In this document: one piece after another, positions 1 through 9,000 of the stretch | Layout: every line of letters starts with the position of its first letter | Numbering within the stretch: position 1 is the first letter of the stretch | NCBI GenBank assembly: GCA_003224055.1 | Contig: QHYE01000013.1 | Coordinates: 52,261-116,260 of the forward strand | Direction: 5' to 3' | DNA from: Acidobacteriota bacterium | GTDB taxonomy: Bacteria > Acidobacteriota > Terriglobia > Acidiferrales > UBA7541 | DNA length: 64,000 nt | The notes under the pieces: model-generated | Databases searched by the model: none | The model's input: only the letters and a program-made list of their open reading frames with translations | Told to the model about the DNA's origin: nothing | Position numbers and translations under genes: made by a program

Positions 1-269
1 ATAACGACGATCCGCGGATCCGGATGCGAATAACGCTGAGGTCGGTATCGAAAGCGGGTATCCAGCGTGGCGAGCTCAAGCCGCTGTATGAATTCGAAAA
101 TCGGCGTGGGGCGCTCGCCGACAAATGTGAAAACATATAAGAAGAGGGCGAAGATGGTAATCGAGAGGCTGAGGAGAAAGGAAACACGATGCCGCCACCA
201 CGATTGCAGGAGTTCGTAGAGGCCGAAAACGCCCCGCCGTTGCCAGAACCCCTCTGACGGAGCTGCCAT
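1..269 (-). CDS. CHASE2-domain sensor protein, N-terminal part (cut by window edge)
   Basis: Only the first 89 codons are visible; the gene runs off the left edge. After a short cytoplasmic start the protein has one hydrophobic segment (about residues 31-50, FLLSLSITIFALFLYVFTFV). It then reads LELATLDTRFRYRP and DPRIVV, which is how CHASE2 extracellular sensor domains begin. CHASE2 proteins normally end in an adenylate/guanylate cyclase, Ser/Thr kinase or histidine kinase module, but that part lies outside the window, so the output cannot be named. The ATG lies 13 bases past the stop of the FHA gene on the same strand, so it probably belongs to one transcript with the FHA and PP2C genes. A cyclase partner would be the common arrangement (inference). 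Confidence 0.7.
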   Translation of the reverse strand, partial: MAAPSEGFWQRRGVFGLYELLQSWWRHRVSFLLSLSITIFALFLYVFTFVGERPTPIFEFIQRLELATLDTRFRYRPQRYSHPDPRIVV

Positions 270-282
270 CGCGCGTCGAGTG

Positions 283-1008
283 CTACTCGCGGAAGATGAA
301 GTTCAGCCGCACGCCGGAGACTTCGATGAGATCGCCGTCGTTGAGCCGCACCGGGCCTTGAATGGGGGTGCCGTTCACATTGGGCACTTTGTCGCCGGGA
401 CCGAGGTAGTAGCCGTCATCGCGCTGATTGATCTGTGCGGCCATCTGCGGCTTGAACCGCCCTTTCACCCGAACCGTGGCCATGGCGGATTTTCCGATGA
501 CCGTGAGTTTGTTGGTTAAAACGTATTCTTTTTGATCCGTTTTTCCATTCAATACGACGAGAGTGGGAACCTTCATGCGAGTCCCGGCAAATTGCATGGA
601 TTCGCCCATGGCGGCAGCCTGCGACAACATTTGGCGGCGCTCTTTCGTGTCCAGAACCATCGTTTCGTTGATGCGCGGAGCAGCGGTCTTGCGCCCGGTG
701 TCCCAGGGCACGGGCGCGTCGCCGCTGGTGTCCACCTTGATGTGGTGCTTGCCGATATGAATCTTGTCTCCGTCGTGCAATGTGGCGCGCTCGATGCGCA
801 GATCATTCACGAACGTGCCGTTCAGGCTGTCGAGGTCTTCGACGACCAGCCGGCCGGCTTCAAAATAGATCTTTGCGTGGTGATTTGACACGGCGAGGTT
901 ATCGACGGACAAATCGTTGTCCGGCGAGCGGCCGATGGTTACCGGCCGGCTGCCAACGGGCAGCTCTTGCACGATTTTATTTTCAAACATGAGGCTGAGC
1001 TTCGGCAT
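283..1008 (-). CDS. FHA-domain protein (two FHA-like domains)
   Basis: A 241-residue cytoplasmic protein. Residues about 1-95 are a clear forkhead-associated domain: the VTIGRSPDNDL strand carries the phosphothreonine-contacting Arg, SNHHAKI the Ser/His, and LNGTFVND the Asn-Gly turn. A second, weaker FHA-like fold occupies about residues 150-241 (TVIGKS, VNGTPI), in which the Arg of GR is replaced by Lys. FHA domains read phosphothreonine, so the likely role is docking to substrates of a Hanks-type kinase. The start was chosen at the ATG preceded by GGAGGGAATTG rather than upstream codons. The upstream PP2C stop is one base away, so translation is probably coupled. The PknB-like kinase at 13252-15543 is a candidate partner (inference). 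Confidence 0.85.
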   Translation of the reverse strand: MPKLSLMFENKIVQELPVGSRPVTIGRSPDNDLSVDNLAVSNHHAKIYFEAGRLVVEDLDSLNGTFVNDLRIERATLHDGDKIHIGKHHIKVDTSGDAPVPWDTGRKTAAPRINETMVLDTKERRQMLSQAAAMGESMQFAGTRMKVPTLVVLNGKTDQKEYVLTNKLTVIGKSAMATVRVKGRFKPQMAAQINQRDDGYYLGPGDKVPNVNGTPIQGPVRLNDGDLIEVSGVRLNFIFRE

Positions 1009-1009
1009 C

Positions 1010-1861
1010 TCAATTCCCTCCAGCGGAACCGTTTCCGCTTGCTTCTTTCGGCGCCCCGCGGCGCAGCCACGAAAACCACCCCTTGGAATCCGATTCGAGG
1101 CGCACAACAACTACGGTGATGTTGTCCCCGCCACCGCGTTCGTTAGCGAGCGCTATCAGCTTCTCCGACGCCTTGGTCGGATCCATTTCAGATTGCAGCG
1201 TGCCGGCGATCTCCGGCTCGGTCACCATGCGCGTCAGACCGTCGGAGCACAGCAACAAGACATCGCGCGGCATAAGCATCTGCTCTTCGGCGTCCACTTC
1301 GATTTCCGGCTGTGCGCCCAGCGCGCGCAGCAGCACGCTCTGCATATCGCTCTCTTCCGCTTCAGCCGCGGTCAGGATGCCGCGCCGCACTTGTTCGGCG
1401 ACGAGAGAATGATCCTGGGTGAGCTGCAGCAGGCTGCCAACACGCAGAAGATAGGCGCGGCTGTCACCAACATGAGCAATGCTTACTTTCGAGCCGTCAA
1501 TCCACACGGCAGTCATCGTCGCACCCATGCCTTGCTGTTCCGGATGTTCTTCCGCCGACTTGAAGATGCTCCTGTTGGCCAGGTGGACGGCGCTCGCAAG
1601 CCGTCTCGTTTTGCCGCTTAAGCCAGGCTGCTCTTGACCGTAAAATGGAGCGGCTGGATTATTCTCCGCGTCGGTGCAATGCTTCACTACGGTTTCCACC
1701 GCGAGAGCGCTGGCGATTTCACCATGCGCTTCGCCGCCCATGCCATCGGAAAGCACAAAAAGGTTTAGCGGCGTAACGATGCGGAAGCAGTCTTCGTTGT
1801 TTGTGCGTACGCGGCCCACATCGCTCACGCCGCCGCTCACGATTCTCACACTAGCTCCCAT
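1010..1861 (-). CDS. PP2C-family protein Ser/Thr phosphatase
   Basis: A 283-residue PPM/PP2C phosphatase of the bacterial Stp/PrpC kind. All metal-binding and catalytic motifs are readable: SDVGRVRTNNED near the N terminus, LSDGMGGEAHGE (the Asp binding the two metals), GMGATMTAVW, VGDSRAYLL, LTQDHSL, LCSDGL and GGGDNITVV near the end. The enzyme removes phosphate from Ser/Thr on proteins phosphorylated by Hanks-type kinases. The ATG at 1861 was chosen because the fold starts at once; a GTG 30 bases upstream would add ten residues. A Pro/Ala-rich tail (about residues 250-283) follows the domain. It is the first gene of the PP2C-FHA-CHASE2 cluster, and its stop is one base from the FHA start codon. 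Confidence 0.93.
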   Translation of the reverse strand: MGASVRIVSGGVSDVGRVRTNNEDCFRIVTPLNLFVLSDGMGGEAHGEIASALAVETVVKHCTDAENNPAAPFYGQEQPGLSGKTRRLASAVHLANRSIFKSAEEHPEQQGMGATMTAVWIDGSKVSIAHVGDSRAYLLRVGSLLQLTQDHSLVAEQVRRGILTAAEAEESDMQSVLLRALGAQPEIEVDAEEQMLMPRDVLLLCSDGLTRMVTEPEIAGTLQSEMDPTKASEKLIALANERGGGDNITVVVVRLESDSKGWFSWLRRGAPKEASGNGSAGGN

Positions 1862-2130
1862 AGCTGCTGGCAGAATACACCCCGCCCACACCTATCCCGG
1901 GCATTCCTCTTCCCAACGTAACAGAGCCGCAAGAGCGGCGAAAGGCTCTGAACCCTACTAATTACTCGCTAATTCGCTACATTCCCGCAGTGAAGCTAGC
2001 CATCCCCTTTGGTTTCTGGATGTTACGGACGTCCTGGCCTTTTATGCTTTCCGTGCCTAGCTGACCCGCTTCCGCTATACTCTCGGTTCGCGCGGAGCGC
2101 CCCGTCTCTGCTGCCCAACACCCGTCCTTT

Positions 2131-3774
2131 ATGAGTGGAATCGAGAAACCGCTGCTCCCGCGCAACCCGCGCCCCAGTCGCGCAGCGCTCAGCGCTAACC
2201 AGGCCACCCGTGAATTGGAAGAGCTGAACCGTATTGGAATTGCGCTTTCCGAAACGCGAGATGTCGCGCTGCTTCTCAATCTCATCCTCAGAAAAGCACG
2301 GGAGATTACCGCGGCGGATGCTGGCTCGCTCTATCTGGTCGAGAGGGATTCGGAAACGGCGAACCGCGCCTTGCGACCGCCGCGGCTGCGCTTCAAGCTG
2401 ATCCAGAACGACAGCGCGCAATTTCCATTTAGCGAGCACACCCTTCCGCTGACGGAAGAATCCATCGCAGGATATTGCGCGCTGCATGCCGAGGTGATTG
2501 AACTCGCCGATGCCTATCGGATTCCCAAGTCGCGGCCCTTTCATTTCAATTCGTCGTTCGATCAGGAGGCCGGTTACCGCACGCGTTCGCTGATCGCGCT
2601 GCCGATGAAAAATGGCAAGGGCGAAGTTCTGGGCGTGCTGCAGCTGATCAACTGCAAGCGCAACCCAAGGGCGCGGCTGACGGGCGCCCCGACGGTGCGC
2701 CGGTGGGTGCGCGCATTTCCAGAGCGAGGCGCGCGGCTGGCGCTTTCGCTGGCATCGCAGGCCGCCGTAGCTTACGAGAATTCGCGTTTGTACCAGGACA
2801 TCGAAAACCTGTTCGATGGTTTCGTGAACGCGGCGGTGAAGGCCATTGAACAGCGTGATCCCACGACTTCCGGCCATTCCCATCGCGTATGCGAGATGAC
2901 TGTGGCGCTGGCGGAGGCCATCGATCGCGAGGCGCGCGGGCCTTACGGCGATCTGCGCTTTTCCCGCGAACAAATGAAAGAAATCCGCTACGCTTCGCTC
3001 CTACACGATTTCGGCAAAGTCGGCGTGCGCGAAGAAGTGCTGGTCAAAGCGAAAAAACTCTATCCGCTGCAGTTCGTCCGCGTGCTGGATCGCTTCGATT
3101 ACATCCGCCGCGATATTGAAGCGCGCGTCTCGCAGCAAAAGGTGGAAGCGCTGCTCTCCCTCTCACGCAAAGAAGCCGAGAAGCGCTTGCGTATTCTCGA
3201 CGAGGAAGCCCGGCGTTTGCTGGGGGAACTCGATCGTTATGGGGAGTTCATCGCCAGAGCCAACGAGCCGACGCTCCTTCCTACGAGCGACTTTGACATG
3301 TTGAACGAAATCGCCCACAAGACCTACCGTGATCCCCGCGGAACGGAGCGCCCGTACTTGTCCTCCGAGGAAGTGCGCTTTCTGTCCATCCCGCGCGGCA
3401 GCCTGGACGCCGACGAGCGCCGCCAGATCGAATCGCATGTGCTGCACAGCTTCAATTTTCTCGCGCAAATCCCGTGGACCGAAGAATTCCGCGGCATCCC
3501 CGAAATTGCCCGCGCACATCACGAGAAACTCAACGGCAAGGGGTATCCTTTCGGATTGAATTCGAACCAGATTCCCATCCAGGCCAAGATGATGACCATT
3601 TGCGATATTTACGACGCGCTATCCGCTTCGGACCGCCCCTATAAACGAGCGATTCCCACCGACCGCGCCCTCGATATTCTGAAGCTCTGCGTACGCGACG
3701 ATGAGATCGATCCCGAGCTGTTCCGCGTTTTTCTGGATGCCCAGGTGTACCGCCTGGCTGGCAAGTCGTCATGA
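2131..3774 (+). CDS. GAF-HD-GYP domain protein, probable c-di-GMP phosphodiesterase
   Basis: A 547-residue cytoplasmic signalling protein. Residues about 30-215 form a GAF sensor (ADAGSLYLVERD, RSLIALPMKN). After a helix, the HD superfamily core starts at SGHSHRV (about 249), with the metal-binding HD pair in LLHDFGKVG (about 291). The diagnostic HHEKLNGKGYP of HD-GYP proteins sits at about 462, followed by IPIQAKMMTICDIYDALSASDRPYK. HD-GYP proteins hydrolyse cyclic di-GMP. The domain carries an unusually long charged helical insert (about 300-400) between the HD pair and the GYP motif. No good ribosome binding site precedes the ATG. The gene is divergent from the PP2C cluster and its stop overlaps the next gene by four bases (ATGA). 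Confidence 0.88.
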   Translation: MSGIEKPLLPRNPRPSRAALSANQATRELEELNRIGIALSETRDVALLLNLILRKAREITAADAGSLYLVERDSETANRALRPPRLRFKLIQNDSAQFPFSEHTLPLTEESIAGYCALHAEVIELADAYRIPKSRPFHFNSSFDQEAGYRTRSLIALPMKNGKGEVLGVLQLINCKRNPRARLTGAPTVRRWVRAFPERGARLALSLASQAAVAYENSRLYQDIENLFDGFVNAAVKAIEQRDPTTSGHSHRVCEMTVALAEAIDREARGPYGDLRFSREQMKEIRYASLLHDFGKVGVREEVLVKAKKLYPLQFVRVLDRFDYIRRDIEARVSQQKVEALLSLSRKEAEKRLRILDEEARRLLGELDRYGEFIARANEPTLLPTSDFDMLNEIAHKTYRDPRGTERPYLSSEEVRFLSIPRGSLDADERRQIESHVLHSFNFLAQIPWTEEFRGIPEIARAHHEKLNGKGYPFGLNSNQIPIQAKMMTICDIYDALSASDRPYKRAIPTDRALDILKLCVRDDEIDPELFRVFLDAQVYRLAGKSS

Positions 3775-4673
3775 CGTTCTCCACTACAATCCCACGCATG
3801 CCCTTGCGGCGCTTCTTTCGGTTCGGCTTGTTTCTTGGAATTGTTTGTGCGGTTGCACAACTTTGTTCGTTTGCGCGGCCGCAACAACAGGCGCCCGCGG
3901 CATCCGGCGCGCGAATCCTCCTGCTTCCGCGGCAAATCGTTTCCGGCGAGCGCGCGACGCTGGCCGTACTCGATGTAAGCGGGCGGCTGACGCCCGGCGT
4001 AACCGTCAATTTTTCCAACGGAGACAAACTCGCAACCGATGCCACGGGTAGAGCTCTGTTCGTCGCTCCGTTGACTCCGGGAGTTCTTTTCGCTTCCATT
4101 GTGGGACGCACTGGCCGCGTAACCACCGCCGTTATCCCGCCTTCCGAGGCCGCGTCGCCCTCGCTGGAAATAGCCTCCGTGCCGCGCGTTGCTTCGTTAA
4201 CAGATCGCTTTGAACTCCTCGGACGCGGTTTCTGCGGCGACGCGGACTCCAACCAAGTCTCGGTGTCGAGCCATCCAGCGCTGGTCCTCGCGTCCTCGCC
4301 AGTTTCTCTCGTCGTTCTTCCGCCGATGGATTTGGGCCCTGGGCTCGCAGCAGTTAACGTTTCCTGTGCAAATCATCAAGCGCCTTCTTTTTCTGTGGCG
4401 TTCGCCGCACTTGACCTCGAGGCGGATTCGTCGCCGCTCAAGCCGGGAGAGCATCGGGCGCTCACCGTGCGCGTTCGCGGCAGCACGGCGAAGATCGCGC
4501 TGGAAGCCCGAAATCTTGCCCCGGGAATCGCGGAGCTCTCCGGCGGGAATCCGACCCGACTATTGAGCAGCGGCGGCCCGGAAAATTTCGCGCGCTTCGA
4601 CCTGATTGGCAGGAAGAACGGCAGCTTCCTGATTTCAATACGTCTCGTTCCATCCTTCGCGCGCCCGCAGTGA
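3771..4673 (+). CDS. Secreted hypothetical protein, IPT/Ig-like fold suspected
   Basis: A 300-residue protein that I do not recognise. It begins with a basic stretch and a hydrophobic signal peptide (FFRFGLFLGIVCAVAQLCSFA), so it is exported. The rest is beta-rich with alternating short hydrophobic strands, two Cys, and phrases such as LTPGVTVNFSNG and FELLGRGFC, which recall Ig-like/IPT surface domains. Its ATG overlaps the HD-GYP stop (ATGA), arguing for translational coupling; an internal ATG at 3798 would give a tighter signal peptide. The product may be an extracytoplasmic protein under the same control as the phosphodiesterase. It ends 70 bp before the convergent rmuC. Confidence 0.6.
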   Translation: MTFSTTIPRMPLRRFFRFGLFLGIVCAVAQLCSFARPQQQAPAASGARILLLPRQIVSGERATLAVLDVSGRLTPGVTVNFSNGDKLATDATGRALFVAPLTPGVLFASIVGRTGRVTTAVIPPSEAASPSLEIASVPRVASLTDRFELLGRGFCGDADSNQVSVSSHPALVLASSPVSLVVLPPMDLGPGLAAVNVSCANHQAPSFSVAFAALDLEADSSPLKPGEHRALTVRVRGSTAKIALEARNLAPGIAELSGGNPTRLLSSGGPENFARFDLIGRKNGSFLISIRLVPSFARPQ

Positions 4674-4742
4674 CTCCGCCCCCCTGAACAGAGGGAAATC
4701 GACTCAGCGAACTTTCGGTGAATTCCCTTCTTGAGAGAAGAA

Positions 4743-5888
4743 CTAAGCGCTTTTCTTGACACTCGCCTCAGCCGGAAGAGCAAGGTTGCCCTGCGCATTT
4801 TCCAGGGTTGCGTCGTCGGTACCGCCACCTAGCATCCCTTCCAGGGTACTTTGTGCTCTTTCGAACAGCTTGTCGGATTCGCTGTAACTCTGCTGTGCGT
4901 TTTTCAAGTGCGTACCCAAGACTCCAAATTTATCCGTAAACTTCGCCATCTGTATTTCCATGCCGGAAAGACTAGCCAGGAGCCGTTTGGCATTCTCCTC
5001 CATCTGCATGCCGCGCAGCCCCATGGCAATGACGCACAAATGCGCGTAGAGCGTATTCGGCGAAACCGCAATGACCTTTTTGTCGCGGCAATAGCCGTCC
5101 AAAGGCTGGCCTTTGTTGTCTTGCGTCATGAGGAGTTCGTAGTAGACGCTCTCCGAAGGAACAAATATCAATGCGATATCGAGCGTACCTTCATCCGGCA
5201 CGATGTATTTCTTGGCGATAGCGTCCGCGTGGCCCTTCACTGCGAGTGTAAACGCCCGGCGCGCTTCATCGCCCTCGGCTGCAATTCTGCGGTAGGCGTC
5301 GAGCGGAAACTTTGAATCGATGGCCAGCAATTTCTTGTCGCGAAGCTTGACCACGGCGTCGGCTGCCTCGCCACTCGAGAAGCGGTACTGCATTTCGTAC
5401 TGTGTTGGTGGAAGGGAGTCTTCCAGCAGCCGCTCCAGAGTGACTTCCCCCAAGGATCCACGCGATTTCGCGCCGCCCAAAATGCCTTCGAGGGTCTGCG
5501 CCGTTTGCGACATCTGCTGTCCCGCAAGCTGCACCGCTCCGAGTTGTTTTTGGATCTCGCCGATCTGATCGCGAGTGTTCTTCAGCTCGTCAGCCATCTT
5601 CGCTTGCGCGTCGGAAGTCATTTGGCCGGTGATCTGAGCCGAATTGCGAATGGCATCCTGCAGGGCAGGCGTGACGCTATCGAGGCGTTGCGCGACGCCC
5701 TTGGCGATAGTTTCCAGTTGGCCGGTGCTTTTGGCCTGCGCCGTCGCAACCGATTGCAAGTCACGGCGCAATTCGTTCATTTGCGATTCGATTGCTTCGC
5801 TCTTCTGGCGGCTCTGTGAACTCTGCAAAATCAGCCAGAGAACCAGGACCGCCACAAAAATCACCACGCCGATCAGGGCCACGTTCAT
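4743..5888 (-). CDS. rmuC: DNA recombination protein RmuC
   Basis: A 381-residue RmuC-family protein. One N-terminal membrane anchor (about 4-22, LIGVVIFVAVLVLWLIL) is followed by a long coiled coil (about 30-145) and the conserved core: GSLGEVTLERLLEDSLPP, YEMQYRF, LAIDSKFPLDAYRR, DIALIFVPSESVYYELL and VIAVSPNTLYAHL. The core has the PD-(D/E)xK nuclease-like Asp-Ser-Lys-Phe-Pro. In E. coli RmuC limits inversions at short inverted repeats. The length is a little shorter than the roughly 475 residues of the E. coli protein, mostly in the tail. The ATG is preceded by GGAGA. It stands alone between a convergent gene and the terminator at 5967-5996. Confidence 0.92.
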   Translation of the reverse strand: MNVALIGVVIFVAVLVLWLILQSSQSRQKSEAIESQMNELRRDLQSVATAQAKSTGQLETIAKGVAQRLDSVTPALQDAIRNSAQITGQMTSDAQAKMADELKNTRDQIGEIQKQLGAVQLAGQQMSQTAQTLEGILGGAKSRGSLGEVTLERLLEDSLPPTQYEMQYRFSSGEAADAVVKLRDKKLLAIDSKFPLDAYRRIAAEGDEARRAFTLAVKGHADAIAKKYIVPDEGTLDIALIFVPSESVYYELLMTQDNKGQPLDGYCRDKKVIAVSPNTLYAHLCVIAMGLRGMQMEENAKRLLASLSGMEIQMAKFTDKFGVLGTHLKNAQQSYSESDKLFERAQSTLEGMLGGGTDDATLENAQGNLALPAEASVKKSA

Positions 5889-5966
5889 TCGTTCTCCAAT
5901 GCGTCCACGAAAAACCGTCTCCTTACTTTACTCGCAATACTTTGCTCTTCAAACTACCACCAAAAC

Positions 5967-5996
5967 AAAGAGGGCCCCCCGGGAGGGGCCCTCTTT
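5967..5996 (-). terminator. Rho-independent terminator of the TonB-receptor gene
   Basis: A perfect 12-bp stem (AAAGAGGGCCCC at 5967-5978 with its complement at 5985-5996) closes a 6-base loop. Read on the minus strand it is followed by TTTGTTTTGG-type T-rich sequence, as expected downstream of the receptor gene that stops at 6037. The stem is symmetrical with A/T ends, so weak action in the other direction is possible. It separates the receptor transcript from rmuC. Confidence 0.85.
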
Positions 5997-6036
5997 AGTT
6001 TGAATTTTCAACTGGCGACTTGGATTTTCGTCCTTC

Positions 6037-9000
6037 CTACCAAGCTAACTTGAGCGCGAACTGGAACTGCCTAGGATCCAATGCCGCCGTTGGCTGACCG
6101 GCATTGCATCCCGCCGGGTCCGTTGGGCTGCATAGGGGGCTGACATCGGCGACGTTGTTGCGATTGAACAGATTGAACATATCGGCGATAAGGTCTAGCC
6201 TGAGCCGTTCGCCGAGCGGAATGCGCCTGGCGACACGCATATCCCATTGGAAGAAGCCCGGACGAACAAACGCGTTACGTCCCAGGTTTCCTGTGCAGCC
6301 CACCGGGGGGGTGAGTGAGACCGCCGGGGGGATCGGCACAGGGGCGGGGGGAATCTGGACCGCGAAGGGCGCGCCACTGTTATCCACGCAGACGTTCGGT
6401 AGAACAAAGGACTTACCAGGGATGTATTGTGAAGAGACGCCGCCTGCGCCTACAGACGGACGGCCTCCATTAGACGAAAAATCGAATCGGAAATCCGTGC
6501 CTGTCAGGACGGTGAACGGGCGGCCCGAGGCTAGTTCAACGATTGGGGAGACGGTGAAGTTGCCGAAGAACTTCCTGGCAAAGCCGTCGCCCGAATGCGA
6601 TTCCGGAGTCTGGAAAACGCCGCTGGTGACCCAGCGGTGGCGCTGATCGAAGCTGGAGTTCGCGCGCTCGAGGTTCGGGAAGCGGTTATCTTGCGGCTCG
6701 AGCAGAGTCTGCAAGTCGGTGGAATCGTCGATCGCATGCGACCAGGTGTAGCTCGACAGGAATTCGAAGTGGCTCGTAAAACGCTTGGAGAAATTTGCCG
6801 TGAGTCCGTGATAAATGGAGTTTCCGGAAGACTCTTGCTGGTCCACGCTGGCCCAAGGTACTTGTACTCCTGGGAAGCCAGTGGGATAGCCCGCCAGAGC
6901 GGCAAGAGCCACCTCGTTGGGATACCCGCCTGCGAGGCCTGCGAACGAGGGGTTGGGGCCAGATGGCTTGAAGAAGTTGAACAAGGCGGCGGTGCCGACA
7001 AACTGGCCATTCAGAGGGGCGAGACCGGCGAGGGCAGGACAATTGACGAGAACCCCCAGCGCCCTAGGCGCAATCACGTTAACGCCGCAGGTGCTCGATG
7101 TAGCACCAGTATTGCCAAGAGGTGCGACCACGCCAAAAGGATTATTGCCCGGGATGCCCGCAGCCAGTGCATTGCGGAGGTTCTGGGCCAGAAGCTTTGG
7201 ATCGGTGGAATCAATGTTTCGGGGCCGGTTCAAGTGCACGGCGTGGGTATAGGAATAGCCGATGCTGAACTTGTAGTCGTGACCGAGTTGACGCTCAATC
7301 GTCAAGTTACCTTGCTGGGCGTAGGCATATTGGAAGTTCCTTGCTATGGGCAGCGTAAAAGGCAGAAGGGCCACCGGGAAGCCGGTTTGGAGGAAGTTCT
7401 GGTTGTTGAAGAAGGGGCTGTTCTTTGGATCGAAGCGCTGCTCATTCGGCAGGTAAGTGATGCCGGGGATGCCCGTAGTGTTCAGGACTCCCTGAAAGAT
7501 GGATGCACCGTTGGCAGCCGTTGGATTGGTGGCCATAAGAGCCCGAGTGGGCGTGCCACCGAAGATCAGGAGTTGTGAGGAAAGCGCGCCATCGGAGGTG
7601 GTGGAGAGAAAAGCAGAGGCAAATGAGGGGTGATCATAAAAAAGTCCGTAACCCGCGCGGATGGCTGTCTTGCCGTTACCCATGGGATCCCAGGAGAGGC
7701 CAAACCTTGGCGACACGTTATTGAAATCGCGAGGATATCCCTCGGTCACTTTGAACGCTGCTTCTGCCGCAGCGTTGAGATCCGTGGCTGGCTTGAATTG
7801 CGCCGTCAACTCCAGGTCATAGCGCACGCCATAGTTCAAAGTGAGTCGTGGACTGATCTTCCAGCTATCCTGGATGAAGAATCCCATGAGAGGGTCGTTG
7901 AACAGTCGGTTGGAATTCCCGATGCCCTGGATGAATGTAGTCGGCAGGCCTAATCCGTAAGCCTGCACACCGGTGAAACCTGGGACGGTCACGCCATTGA
8001 ACGTAGTGGGCAACGACAAGTTCGACGCGGTAAGCCCGCCGAAGTTCATCACGCCGCCAAAATTCAGTTCAAAGACTTGCGCCTTCTTGGAACGCAACTG
8101 GATGTAATTGATGTCCGCGCCCATCTTAAAAGTATGGTGTCCCTTGACCCAGGCGAGATTGTCCGTCCACTCAAAGCGCCGTTCGATGCGGTCCTCTGTC
8201 GAGAAAGGCTCGCGGCCGAAGAAAGCAAAGCCGGGAATATTTACGCCGAGGCCGCCGCCGCCCGGGAGTTGGGAGAAGCCATAGTGCAAGCCGCGGCGCG
8301 CATACTGGAAGCGGGCGGTGTTCACGAGCGATGGACTGAAGACGGTGTCGTGCTGGAAAACACCGGCAACATCGCGGGTTTGTTGCAAGGAGGTACGTGA
8401 ACCGGCGTTCTGACCAAAGTTTTGATTCTGCGCGTTGACCTGAATCCCCGTGATCAGGGATGGCGATACGCTAACGCGAAGGAAGGAGTTGTTATTTGAA
8501 CTCCAATGCTGATCCAGGCGGGCGGACCATAGGCTGGTTCCCTCCTTAATGGGGTAGTTTCCCCTCAGGGAATTCAGCCGAACGAAGGAACCTGGCAGCG
8601 GGACGAGATTGCTGGCCGTGCAATTGCCCGGAATACTTGGATTGCAATCGATGGGAATAGGAAAGCGCGGGCCCGGGGGCGCGCCAGAAAGCGCTCCCGG
8701 ATCAATCCCGGTTAGCGCGACGCTCGATGATGACCCGGCCAGCGCGAAAATCTTCCCTGCCAACTGTGGGCCGCCAAGGGCGCCGAGTACCGCCGGGTTG
8801 TTGACAAAATCTCGCTGAGCAGGCGTCATAAGTAAAGTGACCCCGGGGATCACCGGTGTCGTCGCCGGCACGAAGTTGAAGTTATTCTGGCCAATGTTCG
8901 TGAATCCCGTTTCTTGCCTCCGAGTGGTCTCGTACGAAAAAAAGTAAAATGTCTTGTCTTTCACAATGGGCCCGCCGATAGTCGCTCCAGCCTGCACGCG

